Of a stretch of 48,652 nucleotides of DNA, positions 15,001-18,583 are shown in pieces. The stretch is from Thalassolituus alkanivorans (GTDB lineage Bacteria; Pseudomonadota; Gammaproteobacteria; Pseudomonadales; Oceanobacteraceae). The notes beneath the pieces are model-generated. The model worked only from the letters and a program-made list of their open reading frames with translations. It made no database searches and was not told the DNA's origin. The stretch covers positions 444,984 to 493,635 of the forward strand of contig NZ_JAJAEL010000039.1 of NCBI RefSeq assembly GCF_020447205.1, given 5' to 3'. The stretch's first letter is position 1. Each line of letters opens with the position of its first letter. A program made the position numbers and the translations under genes.

Positions 15001-15484
15001 TCAAGAAACACCGAGAGTTTATGTTGATGCTCAGCCTAGCAAAATAGAATTGTCAAATGGGATTGTAATTGATGCAAATCCAGAGAAGACTACAACGGTG
15101 TTGGGTAAATATGATTATCAGGGTTCAGGTACTGAAGAAGCTTTAGAGATAACAAATTATCCAAAAACCTATGATATAGGTGAAAAGGAAGGTGGCTTCA
15201 ATCTATTAAATATCCCTGATCAACCTGCTAATGTAACATACGCTGAAGGACGCTTTTGGGAAGAATACAATCAACCATTGCTTGATGAAGCTATTAATAG
15301 AGGGGATGATTTCGCTTTAACTACTATTCCTACTGCTTCATCAAAGGGTGACTTTGTTAATGAGTTTGGTCCTGTTGGCATGTATGGTAAGGAGCTAGAA
15401 TACCTCGTTGAAAAACAAGTAAAACCTGTTAACTTGAGTGATACAGACTGGAATATGGTGAACGAATGGTTTCAGAACAAGTGA
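2..15484 (+). CDS. cdiA: CdiA-type contact-dependent growth inhibition exoprotein (5' truncated)
   Basis: The frame is open from base 2, so the start lies outside the window; 5160 residues are visible. Residues 1 to about 75 are the end of a two-partner-secretion domain (NPNGITCDGCGF motif), which directs export through a CdiB-type outer-membrane partner, expected upstream. Residues about 563-1870 are a 76-78 residue repeat array inside a beta-helical FHA-1-like region. Residues about 2880-3150 are divergent and AT-rich, at the place where CdiA proteins carry the receptor-binding domain. A YP-like segment follows (about 3150-3475), then FHA-2 repeats to about 4460 containing a helical Ala-rich insert. 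The pretoxin has a Gly-rich hydrophobic stretch (bases about 14560-14700). The last 180 or so residues are the toxin, carrying TVLG, FNLLNIP, FWEEYN, RGDDFAL and KELEYL motifs. No VENN motif is seen. The family kills neighbours on contact; the activity of this toxin is not known to me. Confidence 0.93.
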   Translation, partial: ANPALGGRSASVILNEVTGASDSDLNGLMEVFGDKANIIIANPNGITCDGCGFINTDRASMITGRSFYSDDQLNFDIRDGSVRIEGEGLSYRYKPKALDLLGRYIGIHGEVDVPDSLNIIAGTYDLNYDALISDDNSSTAVTVKSPEGTPDRALAIDASVFGAMQAGKINIMGTEKGLGVKADGYLFSHADDLFISSAGGLTVSDADAFKKLTLVAEDELNITDDLIANLSVSVSGNVVSTGDTTSIITQDLTINADSEIDLNGETKSLNLLLSSNNLRSSANLLVLNDADIQTVDNALFQDGDIRINTASLVGGKFGFLDSVLSVNILNANTHQWGINNSRFEVSDLTLATDESYIDNAFILVNQLDVNAGSMVVTGSRMSGLDMRFQGSSLGLTDSSWLFNNIDAKTEALDLKQALLMSYRTDLNTAVLISENSSYYSEVLQFRAGADFTSQGDTFQILSFSGEIGESDAGTLDINAGNADFSDTNIRTERFNLTGNNLALSAGEMLASDIFVTSSSFVAKESARIVATNELAVVSDTIVANAQMYGGNLSVEAADAALSGRYEAADNMSITSGQLATKNSVISARNLAVSGQDLALDATQINAQDVVLSADDDASFSGSVSAEDLKISAQNIDITGQMQLENSAQLTATNALSANSILITADDFAATASQLSINQADIQTGAIQLHANKDAKLSGSIVANELTLTADNAEVSGDYALSDTMVVTAGNRLKSDRIVAQAIDLMLTGNNLEINNNQLTASHISLEAQQDIELSGSVKGKVLLVNGRNADISGHYNLADNLSVTAENQLTINDSDITAKNFSLSGNDLKASEVTVFAENAKLEAMNDASLSASVTGNSLSINAQNVNLSGQYQLAGNVQISAENRLTTDDAEINTADLALSATDLTFSQTDIRAVNSQLTAKKDLTFSGSVVGTSLSVQASNNASLTGNYALSDVLSVAAGNELKVNGIVAEAVNLMLAGDRVSADSAVLESDQTVLTATNDLILSGSIVGNDLIINAANADISGQYGLSNSLSVATTNQLMADNMIAVTDQLKLDGQILVLTNADITADSLYLTSRQDTQLSGVVKGNNLIVRAANADLSGQYQLSDQLSVIASDKLTGQDVSASAKNISLGSQNIILTSAGLAADNIHLVADEDIKISGSASGNSLTIAAQNTDLSGQYQFSDNITARAENQLSTDNADITTASLILTAADLVLTETNIVADSTELVADRDLSLSGTMKGNSLTARSGSDAQLSGEYVLSDTLSVTTDRDLIIDGVVAQAVNLMLNGDNLQAHNVMLGADQAKLMANQNLTISGSLTGNSLDLTASNVNVAGDYKLADNLNIVVADKLTATDADFTTSDLNLAGNNISAVNIDINAEATSLIAKQNLNLSGSVSGNDLIVQAGFAEIDGSYSLADQLSVIAQSDITSTTVSINANNLNLKADNITLDNLEVSAGSSYLNADKNISLTGTGSAPVISGDHLSVNAGTDITLTGSYLLADDMSVTAGHDLDVDNIAASSVNILLQGNSISAHGVTLEVNEAQLNSNNELSLDGDISGNNLTVTADQAEISGSFDLSSTLSVITDNELFIDDAHLSASALALKADDLVMNNVSLTTDTASLVADNDIELKTITANTTTASLDDDYQWSDQFSVLAGNNLVINNMVSAAINQMLNAGNNAQLHSVELLADTATIITAQQLDLKGRVDATSLNLTAADASVSGTYKLADSLAITTSNDLGLNNTDINSDKLSVAGNNVNVSASRVNADEIQLTAAQQLNLVAAIAGESLTVTADTASLQGQFDLSDTLSLTTDTHAVLNNSDVAAKNLEFRVGDGEALLKNSSIITTSTDLIADDVNVKNSILNGASVEISSNNLILDADSELGADNVDINVAGRVENSGNILAADELSVIGSNISNNGSVASFANAVIKAANVFENNGVLTADSLVLSGSDVINNNQLGAEYLDLTYQNLANNSGADLVSGNTVYTAKSDTALFNNHGTQTITGTVSWQSEGGSAGTYINAGTLQGSHDVNFSGLDSVENHKLGVILSNGAVQIGNEKFIQQGRIDASTLNIVRDRQEFFNQGDVFADTLNIDSSAGLVNGGNIVTEIATIDLSKNNPATYNRFISHEGSMLSAHDLSISGADIDNAGQWVATNISVTGSNGVTIKPDFLNRKTGVITQRYSESESGSVLDFGSAIFSGFDRFFNMGSIESDELILVKNIREFSNNEADLATHQANNTLNEAAGIRSAGGLIIENAGSVTNSGLLIASSLSMSGGPLNNQGIIGAGEAKISLADNLLTNNGTIYQSGLVLNDAQRNRILNNPDAVSNQTTAGVFDLNSGSFVNGDNASVEITNGSIALTKGHLENRGLIRELNDGNIETALHLNGIGLLENYGDISLTSALVLKDAGALRNYGSDSYIQAGSITGAPAAVLEDIHNDGILLVRDQIDLQSKTISNNIGASIFANNISLTSQDLISNVGFMQSEADLSLKANRLHNGGELIGKGTTSVTVNRLENEHLIYGNTLNVGSASQHINEVSVSSAIRTQALAENQPTGLVAAETLNLYINGIMGGVYQASNIFIDGNDLSVSGALIGDNQIDINANTLTVQQQGNIDIGNGAGLSRWNITGALNNHGDIDFTSDLNITSASFQNTGNVRGEADFEIDTGRFENRSTGVISTKNSASGNGSSIRISGLADGFSAADKASDWINNGQIHSDDGLDIAAENIIVNGNVKASGDSQWHFNQLLNNDRITIDGIWSLGTAENRSGSIINNDRMYAEAIDAYLSGDVNNMVGSKIVAYNDDVTLDTLGNIYNKTGSYINAKNSFHLTSVGNINNNGSIESLGAGVWNTLSAINVNNGYADSDKQGVGLINTAGSLLLLNGNLNNQGYRRSDSTIYHEQVSNYDFSYWRKKECTKKVAGSCVSKATRYYYKHSVDYLSGYVFNDYARSQVLSGGEIKLNNGDLNNMVGDVSAAGNIKIQGALNNGSEKTSYILNEVSWQDKNVNNEQHKETYGLSLESRYNSSNGKVSTAAKELIESKISVVGGKYYWDTMWSDDLTSNNKEGSSKAPGSFESVNEFSLGQITSGGNISYQADKSFNNIGVVNAKSITSESQEDFSEGIYSSVSESNSEVDAEVAGAFSKGSFSNGADSVVVDVANSEPTPTISLLSFIIPGLSFDALNAASVAGDKTAEELAAQAALQQQLSAISAGGSGWKLSGNYWQDKGQYTPEVEKHTRVGNNPPRLNNWQGADVSIEGLQYQSLTPVLGDGTPQWQNKTTSLAEIQNVTTGSVNLPDTTDWINSINAPDLSATRAELNQARSSLNKGQDRSMNNGRASLFDLDPDILSRIIADTEYELQPDYIFKRLTDTQLPDTEPVFLLDPYQEAQAITQAALAQTGTAYFSPDWSSSAEQRQALYDNTVSYLEQHQSNGNLQVGQALTRDQIAQLEAPMIWYVSMNIGGTQQLVPTVYLPEATLEQITTPAAGSIVADSMDISVGDFTNTGNINVKNSANIYAESFKNQRNVMRFGDGTNYNTIAGNGGNISAGSLSVVASNDINNNGGSLTTSGDMNLQAGGDINFNALQLDRRSQRGKNIDEHTEFLTSQIRSGGNASFRAGGDFNSEAAKFDIGGDALVDAENINLQGVTERDYQQRYSEKKGTFSSSKTTTQQETLTFQGTELGAGGNLLLNARNDMTLVGADVSAGGNATLNAENNILITAGINQDSYSKEKSGSGVATTSAQQKGHVKQEAVGSTIRAGGGAGQGCANAESAGCTGSANLQINSNGGDVAILASSVAAENNITLGDTNLLRDENGAPVLDDNGQFISADGSSIGNLTVGTVELKDEEWNVKQSGLKGPLKNLASAAMFVAGSMGVTSQLEALGVDTTLTVGHSEEQRVETTHNATSSVDAGGNLIVRVDDHLQVDGSQINAAGNGYIETGSTTITAVMDTTTTTESSSEQTVASTKPAVGKQEVTVAGVTATDHTETTTTTQETAVTAGLNVGGNLIMNSEGDINLLGSDLSAGGDASLTAQNINVEGVTENSSTTHTEKTEVSTTSLGVKNAYVDAVYAADAVAQAGADVEAAKNALADAERRIKDGSLAASALDDYKANLAAATTQLAQATLNFAAAGATAAGSTGTGGFYASASAQTTTTEKESTSTSQTYVGSNINVGGNASFNATDALNIIGSSVNVQDQLALNGNSVTITAGTEESTSSSSEQTYSAGMSFSNSGGNDSFSANASANSSESDSYSKTHVNSSINAGSLTSTSDQLTIAGANIEIQNDIDITTGQLTIASLQDESRSSSHSEGYNVSGSVGGSLPIDPSNVGGNQNDSSSDSKWVNNQTTLIGGASGNGKVTINADTTEITGATVASATRNEDGTLTDNGNLALITDELTINNLYDHNTSESRGVNLSVGTGWSGDKPETDDNEGYASGSTTVGLTNNGHNTEQTTYATLGGGTVQKKDGTAHDIADVNNDLSNTQEITLDQQTGGLDATVTVDHRLFSDGGQNAIAKDVVDSVEHGKEIVQAAKDVANTDQSALDFFSNVNNYATERKVLAAAAADEKQQNKLRGDEGAEGSEEGLQKLSDALTDAQGLENGADISLYDGSQLQDNTLAIDSTAVNKTEVEGAYHENGDGIYVNIDNTDMTNSTDTVSTLVHEQTRHRLAQEGQTGSLSRDDQTTLATNHGDRAGEVWDAYSGLAGISTQGNGTQQQWNAANQNSSNVQQGTQNIAAINNNELKARQLNRNEASLLDQARANINNKANLSAEQKAQEIADLEALACVAVECAAGVSEHDPLYEKVRGLQDRGQELKAQGEDIKSTLNVFGVNTQAADDDFAYGLKDKIDDKITSHENIVAGTQQSVATAGGMIEAAGGALIATGGCAATVGLGCGVAILGGGALASHGTTQAIDSYNELIADHQYQSGSNVLNSFSADTHPGEVSPTTDAGIDLAIGTVEAAGGALIGKMGMMLKEGSEVAGNAATQARREEGSSFSGNNGSYDAEGDFGYLNQETPRVYVDAQPSKIELSNGIVIDANPEKTTTVLGKYDYQGSGTEEALEITNYPKTYDIGEKEGGFNLLNIPDQPANVTYAEGRFWEEYNQPLLDEAINRGDDFALTTIPTASSKGDFVNEFGPVGMYGKELEYLVEKQVKPVNLSDTDWNMVNEWFQNK
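1688..5620 (+). repeat. About 17 tandem 76-78 residue repeats within cdiA
   Basis: A recurring unit marked by G-[QNDS]-Y/F-x-L-[SA]-D-x-L-S-V is spaced by 228-234 bp. Marker positions read by eye include 1688, 1916, 2147, 2378, 2609, 2840, 3074, 3305, 3536, 3770, 4001, 4231, 4480, 4711, 4925, 5159 and 5390. One interval is longer (about 249 bp) and one shorter (about 214 bp). The copies have diverged at the DNA level but keep length, which fits a selected structural period of about three to four beta-helix turns per unit. Confidence 0.8.
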
Positions 15485-15816
15485 AATATAGGACGAGTGT
15501 GGATGTGGATGTGGATCTTCATAATGGAGGTGTCTTCTTTGTTAAATATTTTTTTTTTGAAGCAGTGGTCGCGAAAGATGAAGTTAAAATATATAAGTGC
15601 TTTGTTGAGTCGACATCTAATCCTGATGTGGTGGAAAGAGTAGAAGGTAATCGTGGTGTCATGATTAAAACTGATAAAAAAAGCGTGTTCAATGTCGATC
15701 TTGTGTCATCGTATAATTCAAAATATGCTGTTCGTTCGTGTATTTTATTTGATGATGAAAATATGATTGTTTTTAAATTTGATGACAATTCATCTAGATT
15801 GTTTTGGAAGGTGTAA
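15466..15816 (+). CDS. cdiI: Probable CdiI immunity protein
   Basis: A 116-residue acidic, beta-rich protein without signal peptide. It starts inside the last codons of cdiA: ATG at 15466 overlaps it by 19 bases, and an in-frame GTG at 15481 overlaps the cdiA stop as GTGA, so either may be the true start. Its AT-rich composition matches the toxin end of cdiA and differs from the FHA-2 part, as expected for a toxin/immunity pair inherited as one module. The role (binding and neutralising the cognate CdiA-CT in the cytoplasm) is inferred from position; I do not recognise the sequence family. Confidence 0.75.
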   Translation: MVSEQVKYRTSVDVDVDLHNGGVFFVKYFFFEAVVAKDEVKIYKCFVESTSNPDVVERVEGNRGVMIKTDKKSVFNVDLVSSYNSKYAVRSCILFDDENMIVFKFDDNSSRLFWKV

Positions 15817-15865
15817 TGGTTCAGGTCTGATTTAACACTTCGAATTGTTGTCCCGTCTAATAAGG

Positions 15866-15884
15866 CTAATAGGACACCCACTGA
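15866..15884 (+). repeat. RAYT-type repeat, copy 1
   Basis: CTAATAGGACACCCACTGA, 50 bases after the cdiI stop. Its last bases run directly into the left end of an IS-like fragment. It shares the AATAGGACACCCAC core with the other copies in this region but lacks the GTAGTGG hairpin arm. Confidence 0.75.
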
Positions 15885-15983
15885 GCTTCCCCCGCTTTAA
15901 CGGACACCAAAGTCAAACTGACGAGGTGTCCAATGCCAAAATATACTCAGCCAGGAAAGACTTGGCAGTATTCAAAATACTAA
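15882..15983 (+). mobile_element. Truncated left end and orfA start of an IS3-family element
   Basis: An IS-end-like stretch beginning TGAGCTTCCCCCGC is followed by ATG at 15933, encoding MPKYTQPGKTWQYS, which I recognise as the N terminus of an IS3-family orfA. After two further codons the frame hits TAA at 15981, which is the first triplet of the next RAYT repeat. The rest of the transposase and the right end are missing, so this is a dead remnant cut off exactly at the repeat. Confidence 0.6.
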
Positions 15984-16006
15984 ATAGGACACCCACTGTA
16001 GTGGCA
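15981..16006 (+). repeat. RAYT-type repeat, copy 2 (full form)
   Basis: TAAATAGGACACCCACTGTA followed by GTGGCA. The bases CCACT-GT-AGTGG form a small perfect hairpin. The copy separates the IS remnant from the orphan toxin fragment. Confidence 0.85.
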
Positions 16007-16203
16007 CTGAGCGTAGGCAAGTACATAATCAAGGTACTGCTGTTGAAGTTTCTAAGGATATACATAAAGACAGCCGAACCTTTAGGGGTAGAAATACATC
16101 TGAACAAACTAAAAATGATGCTGATGATTTAGCTACTGCTGCTTGTAAAGATTGCGATACTTTCCGAACTAAGAGTATAAATAGGACACCAGTACCAGTA
16201 TAG
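15988..16203 (+). pseudogene. Orphan CdiA-CT/Rhs-type toxin fragment
   Basis: The frame between TAG at 15985 and TAG at 16201 has no start codon. It encodes a segment with VHNQGTAVEVSKDIHKDSR and FRGRNTSEQTKNDADDLATA, which resembles the C-terminal ends of polymorphic toxins (pattern G-T-x-[VI]-E-V-x-K-x-[VI]-H ... GRNT). Both edges run into RAYT repeats: the beginning lies in copy 2 and the last residues (INRTPVPV) are read from the following composite repeat. It cannot be expressed as it stands and looks like a displaced older cdiA-CT. The family match is from memory. Confidence 0.6.
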
Positions 16204-16231
16204 TATAAATAGGACACCCACTGTAGTGGCA
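16178..16231 (+). repeat. Composite RAYT-type repeat, copies 3 and 4
   Basis: A short form (TAAATAGGACACC at 16178) is followed by AGTACCAGTATAG and then a full form at 16206-16231 with the CCACT-GT-AGTGG hairpin. The same short-plus-full layout recurs at 18067 after the second orphan module. The full copy marks the left boundary of the RAYT unit. Confidence 0.85.
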
Positions 16232-16337
16232 AATGGTTGAGTGAGAAATTTGTCCAGCGACGGCATACGATTTTTTCAGAACCTGGAAGACATTGACCAG
16301 ACAGTTAAAAATACTTGCGTTTTGGCGAAGGGTGCCG

Positions 16338-16426
16338 GATTCCGGGCTCGCCTAATCCCGGTTGTTACCGGCTGGCTTTGAAGTGGCGTTGGTATTCTGG
16401 ATTTTTCTAGCCGAAGGCCCTTCGGC
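16338..16426. repeat. Hairpin sequences downstream of the RAYT
   Basis: CCGGG (16342) and CCCGG (16357) bracket CTCGCCTAAT, a REP-like imperfect hairpin. A second, near-perfect palindrome GCCGAAGGCCCTTCGGC lies at 16410-16426 over the last RAYT codons. Both recur in the 18133-18541 copy. Neither is followed by a T-run on the RAYT strand, so they are not clear terminators. Confidence 0.5.
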
Positions 16427-17402
16427 AACGGCTCAGTCCGGAAGGTCGTTGGTAGTCTAGCTTTTCACAGGCTGTTCTTAAGCTCGTTTCATGGCCAGCA
16501 AAGGTCGTAAAGCATTCCTCAAATTGCTGCGTCATAGTTAGCCATTGATCACTGTTGATGCCAAGGCGATCCAGAATGGTCGTGGCGCTATCAGGAATAG
16601 CTCCGCGTTTATCACTGCGGATAATCCGGCCGGTTGCATCCACCAGTTCCAGGTAGTCTGTCAGTCGCATGGCGATCCCTTTTGGCATGTTTTGTCTTGG
16701 ATTGCCGGCAAAGGGCAGAAGTTGTTTGGGTTGTTGGTACAGATGGTTTGGGCAGGATGCTATTTTTGCTTTTTCAGCGCGCTGTTTTACAGAGGTATGG
16801 TCGGATTTTTCGGGTGTTTTCGCCATACTTGCCCGCACCGGGTTTAAATCTACATACGCCATGCAGGCTGCTAGTGCCGCCTCATCGAGCAAGGCCTGTG
16901 ATTTAAAGCGGCCCTCCCAGAAGCGACCTGTACAGTCGTCTTCCAGATTTGCTTCGCGGGCAATGGTTTCGTTCAGTATGCGCATAAACCAGCTGATATC
17001 CATTAACCGTGAACGCCAGAGTTCGATTTTCTCTTTAAGAACACGGGTTTCTGCTTGTGGTAACACTTCGCCGCGCACAAAGCGTTGCGACAGTAAATTA
17101 CCTTTAAATAATTGATGCCAGCGCTCAACAACTTCAATATCAGACCAGAGGTTGCAGCGATCAGAATCAACGTGAAGAACCACATGATAGTGGTTGCTCA
17201 TAATAGCGTAGGCCGCGATATCAATTGCAAAAATCTGTGGCAGATCGAGGAGTTTATTCTCCAGCCAGCTGCGACGATGTTCGTAGGAATTGCCGGTAAT
17301 ATTATCTGTGCCACACAAAAATGCCCGGCGGACGCAGCGTGATATGCAGTGATAATAGGGTGTCGCTTTAAGTGAGATCTGTTGTTCTCTGGGCTTTGGC
17401 AT
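16407..17402 (-). CDS. REP-associated tyrosine transposase (IS200-like Y1 family)
   Basis: A 331-residue Y1 transposase-domain protein. The HUH metal-binding motif is SNHYHVVLHV (His71 and His73), and a later AYVDLNPVRA carries the probable catalytic tyrosine. The family cuts and joins single-stranded DNA at short hairpin repeats and is normally a single-copy housekeeping-like transposase associated with scattered REP sequences. The MPKP start at 17402 is preceded by AGGAAA at suitable spacing and preferred over an ATG five codons upstream. It is bounded by the full repeat at 16206 and an inverted copy at 17475-17490. Long C-terminal extension beyond the Y1 domain. Function is confident; activity is not shown. 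Confidence 0.9.
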   Translation of the reverse strand: MPKPREQQISLKATPYYHCISRCVRRAFLCGTDNITGNSYEHRRSWLENKLLDLPQIFAIDIAAYAIMSNHYHVVLHVDSDRCNLWSDIEVVERWHQLFKGNLLSQRFVRGEVLPQAETRVLKEKIELWRSRLMDISWFMRILNETIAREANLEDDCTGRFWEGRFKSQALLDEAALAACMAYVDLNPVRASMAKTPEKSDHTSVKQRAEKAKIASCPNHLYQQPKQLLPFAGNPRQNMPKGIAMRLTDYLELVDATGRIIRSDKRGAIPDSATTILDRLGINSDQWLTMTQQFEECFTTFAGHETSLRTACEKLDYQRPSGLSRCRRAFG

Positions 17403-17474
17403 GATGGTTTCCTGCATGGCTCGAATGATTAGCCTAGATCTTGGTTTTGTATTGCGCTATCGGAAGAAGGTGTT

Positions 17475-17490
17475 AATGTGGGTGTCCACA
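17475..17490 (-). repeat. RAYT-type repeat, inverted copy 5
   Basis: ATGTGGGTGTCCACAT is a perfect 6 bp stem with a GTGT loop. Read on the minus strand it contains TGGACACCCAC. It is in inverse orientation to the copy at 16206, so the RAYT gene lies between inverted repeats, and it directly precedes the second toxin tail. Confidence 0.75.
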
Positions 17491-17493
17491 TAG

Positions 17494-17646
17494 GTCTCTA
17501 GAGATCGAGCAGCAGAAATAGAGCGGTTTATGGTGGAAAGAAAGCCTGGACCAAAGAATAAAGAGCCTTGGGCAGGGAAACGTGACCCATCACATGAAAA
17601 TTATGACCCTAACTATGTTCCTCCGCATATGCGTAAGGATAAATAA
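17494..17646 (+). pseudogene. Tail of a second orphan toxin (CdiA-CT type)
   Basis: Frame from after TAG at 17491 to TAA at 17644. It encodes a C terminus with KPGPKNKEPWAGKRDP and NYVPPHMRKDK, typical of the last residues of a secreted polymorphic toxin. About 50 residues remain, so the catalytic part may be missing. The stop codon TAA directly abuts the ATG of the next gene, as expected for a toxin/immunity pair. The 5' side is replaced by the inverted RAYT repeat. Confidence 0.6.
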
Positions 17647-18069
17647 ATGAGTTTGATTCAGTTTAGTGCTCAATATGGTGGCGGAAATTCAAGGAATGTG
17701 ATTGGTCCGTATCATATGCGCTTGAATGAAATATTCTATAACGATGAAAGAAAAAACAGATATTTTTATACCTTGGAGTATCTGTCGATTATTTTTCGTG
17801 TAAGTGGGAGCATCCGAAACTTTAAGTCAGAGGGGCCGGAGCGGTTAAAGAAAGTAAAGAATAAGGCGATTCTTACAATCGATTTCTCTATACCCCAGGA
17901 AAAATGGGATGGTGTTGATAGTAATGATTTTAAGGCTTATGTCGCAGATGGTATAAGAGGGGGTATGAATATGCTCATTGAAGCATGTGAACGTATGGGG
18001 GAGATTCAAGATAAAGAAAGAATACTTCACGATTTTAATGATGGTATTGATGAGTTTTTGAGAAACTAA
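17647..18069 (+). CDS. Orphan immunity protein (Imm12-like)
   Basis: An intact 140-residue protein with no signal peptide. The middle (ILTIDFSIPQEKWDGVD) and the acidic helical end resemble Imm12-type immunity proteins as I remember them; the family call is moderate. It begins immediately after the toxin tail with no gap. Its stop codon TAA (18067-18069) is the first triplet of a RAYT-type repeat, so the repeat defines the gene end. Retention of an intact immunity gene beside a broken toxin fits an orphan module that protects against sister cells still carrying the toxin; this is inference. Confidence 0.7.
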   Translation: MSLIQFSAQYGGGNSRNVIGPYHMRLNEIFYNDERKNRYFYTLEYLSIIFRVSGSIRNFKSEGPERLKKVKNKAILTIDFSIPQEKWDGVDSNDFKAYVADGIRGGMNMLIEACERMGEIQDKERILHDFNDGIDEFLRN

Positions 18070-18129
18070 ATAGAACACCAGAAACCAGAACTAATAGGAC
18101 ATCCATCTTAGGAACTAATTGGAGGAAAC
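18067..18129 (+). repeat. Composite RAYT-type repeat, copies 6 and 7
   Basis: TAAATAGAACACCAG is followed by AAACCAGAAC and a variant TAATAGGACATCCATCTTAG continuing through CTAATTGGAGGAAAC (18092-18129). The variant arm recurs at 19246-19283 with two substitutions in the compared stretch. Layout matches 16178-16231. Confidence 0.8.
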
Positions 18130-18132
18130 TAC

Positions 18133-18541
18133 TAAATAGGACACCCACTATAGTGGCAAATGGTTGAATGAGAAATTTTTCCAGCGTCGACATACGATTT
18201 TTTCCAGAATCTGGAAAACATTGACCAGACAGTTAAAAATACTGGAGTTTTGGCGGAGGGTGCCGGATTCCGGGCTCGCCTAATCCCGGTTGTTACCGGC
18301 TGGCTTTGAAGTGGCGTTGGTATTCTGGATTTTTCTAGCCGAAGGCCCTTCGGCAACGGCTCAGTCCGGAAGGTCGTTGGTAGTCTAGCTTTTCACAGGC
18401 TGTTCTTAAGCTCGTTTCATGGCCAGCAAAGGTCGTAAAGCATTCCTCAAATTGCTGCATCATAGTTAGCCATTGATCACTGTTGATGCCAAGGCGATCC
18501 AGAATGGTCGTGGCGCTATCAGGAATAGCTCCGCGTTTATC
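18133..18541 (+). repeat. Duplicate of the RAYT 3' block (partner 16206-16612)
   Basis: Starts with a full repeat (18133-18158; CTATAG instead of CTGTAG) and continues through the downstream hairpins into the RAYT C-terminal codons. Against 16206-16612 about 11 differences fall in the first 130 or so bases, while the remaining 270 or so show one substitution that I can find. Confidence 0.85.
18335..18541 (-). pseudogene. RAYT C-terminal fragment A
   Basis: About 69 C-terminal codons of the 16407-17402 transposase with its TAG stop, differing by one base (a Thr-to-Met change). Identity ends at CGTTTATC; beyond it the sequence switches to GTCGCGGCAAGAG, which is shared with the remnant near 19.6 kb. 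No start and no Y1 domain, so it is non-functional. Confidence 0.85.
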
Positions 18542-18583
18542 GTCGCGGCAAGAGCTGATGATTAGGCGGAGTATTTACAGTCC

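Noticed and set aside
15845..16132. 95-residue open frame across the IS remnant and orphan toxin
   Set aside because: It joins repeat, IS remnant and an out-of-frame reading of the toxin fragment; the toxin-like sequence is in another frame.
18132..18356. 74-residue open frame over the repeat and hairpins
   Set aside because: It reads through RAYT repeat and REP-like sequence; such frames are common artefacts of these repeats.
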